DNA from: Stenotrophomonas maltophilia
Lineage (GTDB): Bacteria; Pseudomonadota; Gammaproteobacteria; Xanthomonadales; Xanthomonadaceae
Assembly: GCF_023518235.1 (NCBI RefSeq)
Contig: NZ_CP090423.1
Location: 744,001-808,000, forward strand
Length of the DNA stretch: 64,000 nt
Direction of reading: 5' to 3'
The notes beneath the pieces were generated by a model, which ran no database searches, was not told the DNA's origin, and worked only from the letters and a program-made list of their open reading frames with translations. Both the position numbers and the translations under genes were made by a program. Positions 17,496 to 25,705 of this stretch are shown here, piece by piece (position 1 is the first letter of the stretch; each line of letters starts with the position of its first letter).

Positions 17496-19121
17496 ATGCC
17501 TTCGATGACTCCTGTTCCGTGCCGAGCCGACCGCCTCACGCTGCGCCTGCATCCGCTGGTGCTGGCCCTGGCCGCGTTGCCGCTGCCACTGCTTGCGCAG
17601 GACGTGGCGCCGGCGCCCAGCGTCAACATCAACGAGTACATCGTGCGTGGCAACACGGTACTCGACCCACGCCAGATCGAACGCGCGGTGGAGCCGTTCC
17701 TGGGCCCTGGCAAGACGCTGGCCGATGTCGAGAAGGCGCGCGATGCGGTGAACGCCTTGTACCAGCAGGCCGGCTACCAGTCGGTCCATGTCGAGCTGCC
17801 GGAACAGCAGGTCAGTGGCGGCGTGGTACTGCTGAAAGTACAGCAGACGCCGATCGGCCAGCTGCGTGTGGTGGGCACCAAGCATGAGTCCCCCGACCGC
17901 ATCCGCGAGCGCGTGCCTGCGCTGGCCGAGGGCAAGGTGCCGGATTTCGACCAGGCGCAGAAGGAACTGACCGCGTTGAACGAAGGCGGACGCCGCCAGG
18001 TGATGCCGCTGGTGCGCGAGGGCCAGGTGCCGGGCACGATGGACGTGGATCTGCAGGTGGAGGAGAAGTCGCCGTGGCGCGCCAGTGCGGCCCTCAACAA
18101 CGACCACAGCGCCGACACCGAGAAGCTGCGGCTGAGCGCGTCGCTGGCCTACGACAATCTATGGAAGCGCGGGCACAGTGCCAGCGTGAGCGTCTACATG
18201 GCGCCGGAAGATACCAAGCAGGCCAAGGTGTTCTCGGCGTCATACACGATGCCGTTCGAGGGCACGCCGTGGAGCCTGGAAGCGTCCGGCTATAAATCCG
18301 ACAGCCGCGTGCTCAATGCAGGCGGCCAGGTCGGTACCGGTACCGGCACCAATGTGATCGGCAACGGCCATTCGATCGGCCTCAAGCTCAACTACCGCCT
18401 GGCCGGCAGCAGCCAGTGGTGGCGCCAGCTCAGCCTCGGTGTGGATTTCAAGGACACCGAAGAAGATACGCAGATGGGCAAGGACAGCCTGAAGACGCCG
18501 TTGAAGTACGCCCCGGTCACCCTGGGCTTCGTCGGTGTGCGCCAGGGCGAGCACGATCAGCTGAGCATCAATACCCAGCTGGTGGCCGGCACCCGGCGTC
18601 TGTTCGGCTATGGCAGCGATGCCACCGCGTTCGGCCAGAAGCGCTACTGGGCCGACCCGAGCTTCGTGGCGTTCAAGGCCGATGTGGCCAACACCCACAC
18701 CTTCGGCAGTGACTGGCAGTGGTACGCGCGCGGCTCGTTGCAGGTGACCGACGCGCCGCTGGTGTCGGCCGAACAGTTCGCCGCCGGCGGCATGTACACC
18801 GTGCGCGGTTACCTGTCGGCCGAGGCGATCGGCGACTACGGCGGCTTGGCCAGCCTGGAATGGCGCACCCCGGCGTGGTCGCTGTGGAGCGGCACCGATC
18901 TGCGCGTCTACAGCTTTGCTGATGCGGCGTACCTGCGCCTGCGTCAGTCGCTGCCCGAGCAGCGTGACAAGTACAACCTGGCCTCGGTCGGCCTGGGCGC
19001 GCAGCTGCGCCTGGGCGAGCACCTGCAACTGCGCCTGGACTACGCCTGGCCCTACGCCGATGGCCCGGTCACGCGCAAGGACGACCCGCGCCTGCATTTC
19101 AACATCAGCACCAGCTACTGA
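17496..19121 (+). CDS. TpsB outer-membrane transporter of the two-partner system (FhaC/ShlB family, PdtB-like)
   Basis: The protein has 541 residues: signal peptide to about 36, two POTRA domains (roughly 44-115, starting NEYIVRGNTVLDPRQIE, and about 120-190), then a 16-strand Omp85-type barrel to the end. The L6 motif appears as GGMYTVRGYLSAE, with the conserved VRGY. The last residues SY replace the common terminal F or W. It would recognise the TPS domain of the giant protein and export it through the outer membrane. It is separated from its partner by gspJIH, gspC and a small gene, as the PdtA/PdtB genes are separated by another gene in Pseudomonas. The start is the first ATG; a second lies at 17505, and no strong ribosome site favours either. 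Confidence 0.92.
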   Translation: MPSMTPVPCRADRLTLRLHPLVLALAALPLPLLAQDVAPAPSVNINEYIVRGNTVLDPRQIERAVEPFLGPGKTLADVEKARDAVNALYQQAGYQSVHVELPEQQVSGGVVLLKVQQTPIGQLRVVGTKHESPDRIRERVPALAEGKVPDFDQAQKELTALNEGGRRQVMPLVREGQVPGTMDVDLQVEEKSPWRASAALNNDHSADTEKLRLSASLAYDNLWKRGHSASVSVYMAPEDTKQAKVFSASYTMPFEGTPWSLEASGYKSDSRVLNAGGQVGTGTGTNVIGNGHSIGLKLNYRLAGSSQWWRQLSLGVDFKDTEEDTQMGKDSLKTPLKYAPVTLGFVGVRQGEHDQLSINTQLVAGTRRLFGYGSDATAFGQKRYWADPSFVAFKADVANTHTFGSDWQWYARGSLQVTDAPLVSAEQFAAGGMYTVRGYLSAEAIGDYGGLASLEWRTPAWSLWSGTDLRVYSFADAAYLRLRQSLPEQRDKYNLASVGLGAQLRLGEHLQLRLDYAWPYADGPVTRKDDPRLHFNISTSY

Positions 19122-19159
19122 CCCTTTCCTTGAACATGCGTTCTCCGGAGACCCTTCGC

Positions 19160-20944
19160 ATGGACCGTTTGCTTTCCCGAGTATTGCTGCTGCTGGCCGC
19201 GCTGGTCGCGTTGCCCGCCGCCGCGGCCGATGCCAACTGGTGGCAGGCCGAATGGAAGTACCGCAAGCCGATCACCGTCGACGCTGGCCCGCAGGGCGCG
19301 GGCCTGGCCGGTGACCCGGGCCGCACGCCGCTGCTGATGCGCCTGCATACCGGCAACTTCGGTTTCGACGGCACCCAGGATGCGGGCAACGACCTGCGTT
19401 TCGTCTCGGGCGATGGCCGCACCGTGCTGGCCCACCAGATTGAGCAGTTCGATCCCACGCTGGGCCTTGCCCTGGTCTGGGTGGACGTGCCGGCGCTGAG
19501 CGCCGCAGCGCCGCAGACGATCTGGATGTACTACGGCAACGAAAAGGCCCCGGCCAGCGGCAACGGCCAGCAGGTGTTCGACCCGGATTACACGCTGGTC
19601 TACCACTTTGTCGAGGCCAATGCCCCGGCGCGCGATACCACCGCCTACGGCAACAATGCCGGTGCGGTGGCGCCGCCGGCGGAAGGTTCGGTGATCGGCC
19701 GTGGCGTGCAGCTGGGCACCGCGCCGCTGCCGCTGCCGGCCAGCGCCTCGCTGGCACAGGAGGCGGGCGCACCGCTGACTGTCTCAGCCTGGATCAAGCC
19801 GGGCAGCAACAACGCCGCACAGGCCATCTACGCCCGCCGTGATGGCGCGTCCGAGCTGGTGCTGGGCATCGACAACCGGGTGCCGTTCGTGCGGCTCAAC
19901 GGCCAGCGCAGCACGCCGGCGCAACCGATCCCGGAAGGGCAGTGGGCGCACGTGGCCATCACCGCAGAGAAGGGCGCCGTGCAGCTGTACCTCAACGGTC
20001 GCGTGGTGGCGCAGCTCAATGGTGATCTTCCGGCGCTGACCACCGCCCCGGTGCTGGGTGCCGACGCGCCCGGCGCGACGCAGCCACTGGCCAACTTCGA
20101 AGGCGCGCTGGATGAGCTGCGCATCTCGCGGGTCGCGCGTCCGGCAGCATTGCTGCTGGCCGATGCCACCGCGCAGGGTGCCGATTCGCGCCTGATCAGC
20201 TACGGCGCCGACGAACAGTCGGCCGGACAGAGCCACTTCGCCTTCATCCTCAAGGCGATGCCGTTCGATGCCTGGGTGGTGGTCGCCATCCTTGGCCTGA
20301 TGATGTTGCTGTCGTGGGCGATCATGATCGCCAAGAGCCGCCACTTCGGCCGCACCAGCAAGGCCAATGCGGTGTTCACCGAGAGCTTTGGCAAGCTGTC
20401 CGGCGTGCCGCTGCGCACCCTGTCCGACATGGATCGCCAGGGCAAGGCGCCCACTGCGATGCACGACGGTTCGCTGTGGCGCATCTACCAGGTGGCCATC
20501 GATGAGATGCAGCAGCGCCATCAGCGCGACGGCAACAGTGGCTACCTCAGTGGGGCCACCATCGCCGCGATCCGCGCCTCGATGGATGCCGTGATGGTGC
20601 GCGAGCAGGAAGCGATGGCCCGCCGTATGAACTGGCTGTCGACCACCATCGAAGGTGCGCCTTACGTGGGACTGTTCGGTACCGTGATCGGCATCATGCT
20701 GGTGTTCGTGGTGGCGGCGATGGCCGGCGCGGTGGACATCAACTCGGTGGCACCGGGCATGGCCGCAGCGCTGCTGTGTACGGCGGCCGGCCTCGGCGTC
20801 GCGATCCCGGCACTGTTCGGCTACAACTATCTGGGCGCACGCGCCGAGGCGATCGGCGCCGATATGGCGGTGTTCATCGATGAGTTCGCCGCACGACTGG
20901 CCGAAGAGCAGGACGGGCGCGGCCCCGCCGCGGTCCAGGGCTGA
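19160..20944 (+). CDS. ExbB/MotA/TolQ-type proton channel protein fused to DUF2341 and LamG-like domains
   Basis: The ATG at 19160 is preferred over 19136 because GGAG lies nine bases before it and a signal peptide follows directly. The 594-residue protein has an exported N-terminal half: a DUF2341 domain (WWQAEWKYRKPITV to about residue 145) and a LamG/concanavalin-like sandwich (about 200-340, VSAWIKPG, WAHVAITAEKG, GALDELRISR). A membrane helix near 375 (DAWVVVAILGLMMLL) and an ExbB core follow, with two more helices (YVGLFGTVIGIMLVFVVAAM and GMAAALLCTAAGLGVAIPAL). With ExbD and TonB it should form a proton-motive energiser of outer-membrane function. ExbB normally lacks the large periplasmic lectin-like part. 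Confidence 0.9.
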   Translation: MDRLLSRVLLLLAALVALPAAAADANWWQAEWKYRKPITVDAGPQGAGLAGDPGRTPLLMRLHTGNFGFDGTQDAGNDLRFVSGDGRTVLAHQIEQFDPTLGLALVWVDVPALSAAAPQTIWMYYGNEKAPASGNGQQVFDPDYTLVYHFVEANAPARDTTAYGNNAGAVAPPAEGSVIGRGVQLGTAPLPLPASASLAQEAGAPLTVSAWIKPGSNNAAQAIYARRDGASELVLGIDNRVPFVRLNGQRSTPAQPIPEGQWAHVAITAEKGAVQLYLNGRVVAQLNGDLPALTTAPVLGADAPGATQPLANFEGALDELRISRVARPAALLLADATAQGADSRLISYGADEQSAGQSHFAFILKAMPFDAWVVVAILGLMMLLSWAIMIAKSRHFGRTSKANAVFTESFGKLSGVPLRTLSDMDRQGKAPTAMHDGSLWRIYQVAIDEMQQRHQRDGNSGYLSGATIAAIRASMDAVMVREQEAMARRMNWLSTTIEGAPYVGLFGTVIGIMLVFVVAAMAGAVDINSVAPGMAAALLCTAAGLGVAIPALFGYNYLGARAEAIGADMAVFIDEFAARLAEEQDGRGPAAVQG

Positions 20945-20954
20945 GGGGCGCGCC

Positions 20955-21368
20955 ATGGGCCAGAAGGCGAAGTTCGGCATCAAGAAGCGCGAGAAGGGCA
21001 TCAACGTGACGCCCTTCGTCGATGTGCTGCTGGTGGTGCTGGTGATCTTCATCCTGACCAGCAACGCCTCCATTCCCGGCATCGAGGTGAACCTGCCGAA
21101 GGCCAGCAACAGCGTGGCACTGGAGAAGCCCAAGACCAAGGCGATCACCATCGACCCCAGCGGCCAGGTGTTTCTGGATGCGTACCCGGTGACGATGGCC
21201 GAGCTGGAGGACCGCCTGCGCACCGAGCGCGCGACCACGCCGGATTTTCCAGTGATCGTGCGCGGCGATGCACAGGTGCAGTACGCCCGCGTGGTCGAGG
21301 TGCTGGACCTGCTGCGCCGGCTGGAGCTGGCCCAGGTCGGCCTGGTCACCGGCAAGGCACAGGGCTGA
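20955..21368 (+). CDS. exbD: ExbD/TolR family proton channel subunit
   Basis: The 137-residue protein has a basic N-terminus and one membrane helix with the catalytic aspartate in INVTPFVDVLLVVLVIFIL. A periplasmic domain with the GQVFLDAYPV and IVRGDAQVQYARVVEVLD signature of ExbD follows. The start at 20955 has GAGGGG six bases upstream; longer forms only read the end of exbB. It lies 10 bases after the exbB fusion gene and 3 bases before tonB. It works with ExbB to turn the proton gradient into movement of TonB. Confidence 0.95.
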   Translation: MGQKAKFGIKKREKGINVTPFVDVLLVVLVIFILTSNASIPGIEVNLPKASNSVALEKPKTKAITIDPSGQVFLDAYPVTMAELEDRLRTERATTPDFPVIVRGDAQVQYARVVEVLDLLRRLELAQVGLVTGKAQG

Positions 21369-21371
21369 GGC

Positions 21372-22073
21372 ATGACCGCCCGTCAACCCCCTCGGCCAGA
21401 GCCCGGCATGCGCGGTCGCCAGCTGCTGGTGACCGTCGCGCTGGTGCTGGTCGCGTTGCTGGCGCTTGGCATCGCGGTGTGGTGGCTGCTGTTCAAGGAC
21501 ACCGCCAGCACGCGCCGGCCAGTGGTGCAACCGCCAATGCTGGCGCTGCCGCCACCCCCTCCGCCGCCACCGCCGCCGCCGGAGAGGCCGCCGGAACCGG
21601 AGACACCGCCGGAAGAAACGATGCCCGAGCCGGAACCGCTGGATCAGCCGACGCCGGCTGAAGAGCCCACGCCGACGCCGGACAACGCCGACCCGGTGAC
21701 GATGAACGCCGACGCGCAGGCCGGCGGTGACAACTTCGGCATCCAGTCCGGCAGTGGCGGCGGTTCATCCGGCGTCGGCCGCGGTGGCGCCGGCAATGCC
21801 ACCTATGGTCGCTACCTCGGTTACCTCATGCAGCAGGCGATCTCGCGCGACGACAAGGTCAAGCGGCTGGCGTTCCAGCTGCAGGTGAATGTCTGGTTGG
21901 GCGCGGACGGCCGCCTGGAAAAGGTCGAGCTGGTGCGCGGTAGTGGCAACGAGGAGGCCGACGCGGCCGTGCTCGACGCCCTGCGCCGCATCGGCAAGGT
22001 CGACCAGGCGCCGCCGCCCTCGCTCGATTTCCCCGCACGCGTGCTGATCCAGGGCCGCCGTCCCGGCGCCTGA
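21372..22073 (+). CDS. tonB: TonB-family energy transducer
   Basis: The 233-residue protein has a single N-terminal membrane anchor (LLVTVALVLVALLALGIAVW). A proline- and glutamate-rich spacer (about residues 55-105, including a run of eleven prolines) spans the periplasm, and a Gly/Ser-rich linker follows. The C-terminal TonB fold runs from about 145 (YLGYLMQQAISRDD to FPARVLIQGR). With exbB and exbD it forms a dedicated energising complex that could serve the porin next door or another outer-membrane partner of the locus. The order exbB-exbD-tonB-porin is tight and unidirectional. Confidence 0.92.
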   Translation: MTARQPPRPEPGMRGRQLLVTVALVLVALLALGIAVWWLLFKDTASTRRPVVQPPMLALPPPPPPPPPPPERPPEPETPPEETMPEPEPLDQPTPAEEPTPTPDNADPVTMNADAQAGGDNFGIQSGSGGGSSGVGRGGAGNATYGRYLGYLMQQAISRDDKVKRLAFQLQVNVWLGADGRLEKVELVRGSGNEEADAAVLDALRRIGKVDQAPPPSLDFPARVLIQGRRPGA

Positions 22074-22115
22074 TTCCCGACTTCCGTGATTTCCCTTCTT
22101 TCGATGAGAACCGTG

Positions 22116-23861
22116 ATGAACGACCACCACCGCGCACGTACCGACTCCCGCCGCCCGCGGCCGGCCCGACGGGCGCTGCTGTGCTGCGCCGTGCTGCTCA
22201 GCCTGGCCGCCCCGGCTGGTGCGATGGCCGCCGAGACCACCATGGTCAAGCTGATCAAGGGGCTGATCGCCAGCGGTGCGCTGAAGCCGGAAGACGGCCA
22301 GGCGCTGCTGGTGCAGGCTGAGGCTGAAGCCGCTGCGGCACAACGCACTGCAGCCACCAGTGGAGCCCCCGCCAGCGGCGGCGTGGCGCTGGAGGCCGGC
22401 GATGTACGCGTGCCCTATGTGCCGCAGAGCGTGCGCGATGGCATCCGCGATGAAGTGCGCCAGGAGGTGATGGCCCAGGCGAAGTCGGAAGGCTGGGCAG
22501 CACCCAACGAGGTGGCCGAGTGGACCAAGCGGATCAAGGTTACCGGTGACATGCGCGTGCGCAGCGAATCGCGGTTCTACTCCGAGCGCAACAGCGACAT
22601 CGTGAGCAACTGGGCGGCGATCAACTCCGGCAGCGGCTTCGATACCAACACCAACACCAACCTGCAGCTGCCGCCGCTGCTCAACACCCGCCAGGACCGC
22701 CGCAACCTGTGGCGCATCCGCGCCCGCCTGGGTATCGAGGCGACCATCGGCCAGCACACCACCGCCGGCGTACGCCTGGCCAGCGGCAGCAGCAACGGCC
22801 CGGTATCGACCACCGAACAGCTGGGCGGCGGCCTGAGCAAGAAGGACGTGTGGCTGGACCAGGCGTGGCTGGCCTACAGCCCGACCGACTGGGTGACGGT
22901 GCGGGGTGGTCGCTTCGGCAACCCGTTCTGGACCAGCGACACGCTGTTCTCCAACGATCTGAACTTCGATGGGCTGGCCGCCAACCTGAAGTACGACTTC
23001 GACGGCGGTGATCTCGATGTGTTCGGCAATCTTGCGGTGGTCCCGCTGGAGTACACCTCCGACAATGCGCCGAACCGCAACCAGGTGAAGACACCCAACG
23101 AGAACAAGTGGCTGTCGGGCGCGCAGGTGGGCGTGAACTGGCGCTTCAATGAAGACAATGCCCTGCGCGCCGCAGTCGGCTACTACGATTTCAAGAACAT
23201 CAGCGGCCGGCTGTCCTCACCGTGCCTGCTGTATGCCGGCGCCGACGGCTGCGATACCGACTGGTCGCGACCGGCGTTCATGCAGAAGGGCAACACCCTG
23301 ATGCTGATCCGCGACATCGCGCGCAACCCACTGGATCCGGCCAACACGCCCACCCCGCAGTACGTCGGTCTGGCGTCGGCATTCCGCCTGGCCACGCTGA
23401 ACCTGCGCTGGGATACGCAGCTGGCGCAGGGCGTCGGACTGCGCCTGGACGGCGACTATATCCGCAATCTTGCCTACGACAAGCAGGCGATGTTCAACCG
23501 CGCCAACAATGGCATCGTCAACAACTACGGTGCCGGCGGTGCCGCCAGCATCGATACCTTCCGCAGTGGCGATACCGCGTGGATGCTGCAGGCCACCTTC
23601 GGCGCCACCGAGTTGAGGGAGAAGGGCCAGTGGCAGGCGCTGCTGGGTTACAAGCGGATCGAGGCCGACGCGCTGCCCGATGCCTACAACGATCCGAACT
23701 TCCACCTGGGTGGCACCAATGCGCGCGGCTACTACGTGGGCGGCGCTTACGCGCTGGATGCGCGCAGCTGGATCAGCGGCAAGTGGATGGCGGCCAAGGA
23801 GGTGTCCGGTGCGCCGCTGTCGATCGATGTCTTCCAGCTGGAGTTCAACACCGGGTTCTAG
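22116..23861 (+). CDS. Outer-membrane porin (putative porin family, Porin_5-like)
   Basis: The protein has about 581 residues: signal peptide (CCAVLLSLAAPAGAMA), a helical N-terminal segment (MVKLIKGLIASGALKPEDGQ, rich in Ala/Glu), then an amphipathic beta-barrel. WTKRIKVTGDMRVRSESRF opens the barrel, there are many aromatic-ended strands, and it ends LEFNTGF with the terminal Phe. This matches the putative porin family that accompanies ExbB-DUF2341 genes. The substrate is not evident; given the locus, phosphate or a phosphorylated compound is possible. The start is uncertain (GTG 22086, ATG 22104, ATG 22116); 22116 gives the shortest plausible signal peptide lead. Confidence 0.8.
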   Translation: MNDHHRARTDSRRPRPARRALLCCAVLLSLAAPAGAMAAETTMVKLIKGLIASGALKPEDGQALLVQAEAEAAAAQRTAATSGAPASGGVALEAGDVRVPYVPQSVRDGIRDEVRQEVMAQAKSEGWAAPNEVAEWTKRIKVTGDMRVRSESRFYSERNSDIVSNWAAINSGSGFDTNTNTNLQLPPLLNTRQDRRNLWRIRARLGIEATIGQHTTAGVRLASGSSNGPVSTTEQLGGGLSKKDVWLDQAWLAYSPTDWVTVRGGRFGNPFWTSDTLFSNDLNFDGLAANLKYDFDGGDLDVFGNLAVVPLEYTSDNAPNRNQVKTPNENKWLSGAQVGVNWRFNEDNALRAAVGYYDFKNISGRLSSPCLLYAGADGCDTDWSRPAFMQKGNTLMLIRDIARNPLDPANTPTPQYVGLASAFRLATLNLRWDTQLAQGVGLRLDGDYIRNLAYDKQAMFNRANNGIVNNYGAGGAASIDTFRSGDTAWMLQATFGATELREKGQWQALLGYKRIEADALPDAYNDPNFHLGGTNARGYYVGGAYALDARSWISGKWMAAKEVSGAPLSIDVFQLEFNTGF

Positions 23862-23959
23862 ACAGCGGGCGTAATAGCGGTCACGTGGCACGTGGCGGGG
23901 GCGCAGCGATGCGCCCGTCTAAGGAGAGGAGACCACGCGTTGTTCAAAAGGAGGAGTGG

Positions 23960-24289
23960 ATGAGCCGTCGCAAGCTGTTCGAGAGTCCCGAGCCGTCCAG
24001 CCAGTCGCTGGGTATCGGTCCGGCCTACGTCTCGGTGGAGGGCCTGCGCCAGCACCTGGCGGAGTTCCTGCTGTATGCGGGCCGGCCGGTGGTGATCATG
24101 CGCGGGCGCAGCGAAGTGGGCTATTTCCTGCCGGCGCGCTGCTGGCGCCAGCGTGACGACGATCCGCTGGCAGCTGCGGCGGCCGATCAGCTGCTGGATG
24201 CGGCCGGCTTCCAGGCCGAGGATATCCAGCAGGTGGAACAGGAGTTCAACGCGATGCGCCAGCGCACCGTGATGCACTCACGGCGCTGA
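23960..24289 (+). CDS. Orphan Phd/YefM-fold protein, PhdA-like
   Basis: The 109-residue protein follows a near-perfect ribosome site (AAGGAGGAG). The centre, AEFLLYAGRPVVIMRGRSEV then GYFLP, is the Phd/YefM antitoxin pattern, but no toxin gene is adjacent. PhdA of P. aeruginosa (prevent-host-death protein A), linked to biofilm survival, lies between pdtA and pdtB (recalled). The shared gene company suggests the same family. It is the last gene of the exbB-exbD-tonB-porin run, after a 98-base gap. A DNA-binding or regulatory role is inference. A SMAG repeat starts 8 bases after its stop. Confidence 0.7.
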   Translation: MSRRKLFESPEPSSQSLGIGPAYVSVEGLRQHLAEFLLYAGRPVVIMRGRSEVGYFLPARCWRQRDDDPLAAAAADQLLDAAGFQAEDIQQVEQEFNAMRQRTVMHSRR

Positions 24290-24296
24290 GCGGCCT

Positions 24297-24381
24297 GTAG
24301 AGCCAAGCCCATGCACGGCTGCACGCTGCGGAGCCGAGCATGGGCTCGGCTCTACAGTAGATCCAGGCCATGCGTGGATGG
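24297..24381. repeat. SMAG dimer plus monomer between the Phd-like gene and osmC
   Basis: GTAG at 24297 and its inverted mate ending CTAC at 24355 form a large hairpin. A further copy, GTAGATCCAGGCCATGCGTG, starts at 24357. On the minus strand these elements encode the last residues and the stop codon of the OsmC gene. Confidence 0.8.
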
Positions 24382-24783
24382 GGCTACGCGGTCGCCCCCC
24401 CGCTCGCTGGTAATGCGCGCACCCTCACGCATCACCAGCGTCACCGGTGTCTTCTCCACCACCTCCAGCAAGCGCTGCCATTGCGCATCACTCAGTCCGG
24501 CGCTGGCATGCAGCACGCGGTGCACATGGAAGCGTCCGTCGGCGTCACGCTCCGAGCGCAGTTCGGCATGGAATTGGCCAAGGTCCCAGCCCTTGCGCTG
24601 CGCGTACATGCGCAGGGTGATGGCCGTACAGGCCGCCAGCGAAGCCAGGTACAGATCAAATGGCGCGAAGCCCTTGCCCTGGCCGCCCAGCGAGGCGGGC
24701 TCGTCCGCGTCCACATCGAAGCTGCCATTGCTGATGTGGTGCAGGTAATTGTCGGCGGTCGAAACAACGCGTGCGTAGGCCAT
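24352..24783 (-). CDS. OsmC/Ohr-family thiol peroxidase-like protein
   Basis: The 143-residue protein starts at 24783 (AGGAGA seven bases upstream). It has the OsmC fold with the paired cysteine region SLAACTAITLRMYAQRKGWD and the LSDAQWQRLLEVVEKTPVT helix. Such proteins reduce organic hydroperoxides using two cysteines. Only the first family cysteine is obvious here (SLAAC); the second position reads KTPVT, as in the YhfA-like subgroup, so peroxidase activity is uncertain. The last residues, APSTHGLDLL, and the stop come from a SMAG repeat, and the same tail ends the kinase at 47568. It is convergent with the secretion operon and divergent from the sigma factor gene. Confidence 0.85.
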   Translation of the reverse strand: MAYARVVSTADNYLHHISNGSFDVDADEPASLGGQGKGFAPFDLYLASLAACTAITLRMYAQRKGWDLGQFHAELRSERDADGRFHVHRVLHASAGLSDAQWQRLLEVVEKTPVTLVMREGARITSERGGDRVAPSTHGLDLL

Positions 24784-25119
24784 CGGGGTCTCCTTCTGTC
24801 TGTTGCGTCGAGCCATGCTCGACGGCGCTCACTCGGTACGATCGTACGAGAACTGGATGCCGGCCGTGCAGCCCAGTGGCGCGTTGATCGATTGACTCGT
24901 CGAGCGTTTCGAAGCGTTGGACGAGCCGTAGGCCCCCATCCATGCGTGGCGTGGATCCACTGTAGAGCCGAGCCATGCTCGGCTGCCGTTGGCGTACAAC
25001 AGCCGAGCATGGGCTCGGCGCTACAAGGCGTTGCTTGCCGCGTGCGGCCGCGCAGCCCACAATCCACCTCCGGACCGTCGCCATCACGCCCATCATTCCC
25101 CGGTCCGGCCTTGGCACCT
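24784..25119. other. Intergenic region between osmC and the ECF sigma gene
   Basis: The 336 bases contain no gene. They hold a perfect small hairpin CGTCGAGCCATGCTCGACG (24807-24825), a 12-bp palindrome GTACGATCGTAC (24836-24847) that could be an operator for osmC, a degenerate SMAG (24938-24960) and a SMAG dimer (24962-25024). The last 95 bases must carry the sigma-factor promoter; no clear -35/-10 pair stands out. Confidence 0.55.
24962..25024. repeat. SMAG dimer upstream of the ECF sigma gene
   Basis: GTAGAGCCGAGCCATGCTCG is followed by an inverted copy ending GAGCATGGGCTCGGCGCTAC. Together they can fold into one long hairpin or two short ones. Confidence 0.8.
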
Positions 25120-25623
25120 ATGTCTCCCAATGCCCTGGCGCTGGTCGAGCTGCTGATCCGCGAGCGCCGTGCGTTGTCACGTTTCATCGCACGCTACCTC
25201 GACCCGGCCAGTACCGAGGACACCCTGCAGAACCTGTACCTGAAGGCCAGCAGCGTGCCCGGCGATCCGCCGATCCTGGAGCCGCGCGGCTACCTGTACC
25301 GGATGGCCTACCATCACGCGCTCAACCGCAGCCAGGCCGACGCCCGCGAGCGGCGCGCGATGGCCGAGTACGCCGCCGACATGGCCGATGCCGGCCACGA
25401 CGGTGAGGCCCACGTGCTTGACCAGGCCCAGCTGCGCGAGATCACCCAGACCATCCTGGCCTTGCCGGCGCAGGTGCGCGAGTGCTTCGTGCTCAACCGT
25501 TACCTGGGCCTGAGCGAGCGCGAGATCGCCGCCCGCCTGGGCATTTCCAAGAGCGTGGTCGGCAAGTACGTGCTGCGCGCGGCGCTGCTGATCCAGCAGC
25601 ACCAGCAGGGAACCCGCCGATGA
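25120..25623 (+). CDS. ECF sigma factor, FecI-like (iron/heme group)
   Basis: The 167-residue protein has a region 2 (residues about 10-75: YLDPASTEDTLQNLYLKAS, then EPRGYLYRMAYHHALNRSQA) and a region 4 helix-turn-helix (LPAQVRECFVLNRYLGLSER, then EIAARLGISKSVVGKYV). It is followed by a FecR-type gene and a TonB receptor with a signalling domain, the usual order of cell-surface signalling operons. It would direct transcription of the receptor-hemophilin-slam genes when the ligand is bound. The ATG at 25120 is the first in frame giving a complete region 2; no strong ribosome site is seen. Confidence 0.9.
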   Translation: MSPNALALVELLIRERRALSRFIARYLDPASTEDTLQNLYLKASSVPGDPPILEPRGYLYRMAYHHALNRSQADARERRAMAEYAADMADAGHDGEAHVLDQAQLREITQTILALPAQVRECFVLNRYLGLSEREIAARLGISKSVVGKYVLRAALLIQQHQQGTRR

Positions 25624-25705
25624 GCCGCGATTGCCGTGGGCAGATGGCCCCCGCCGTTGTCACAACAGGAAGGTGCACCCGTTCGTGGTGCGGCAGGCCA
25701 CAACC

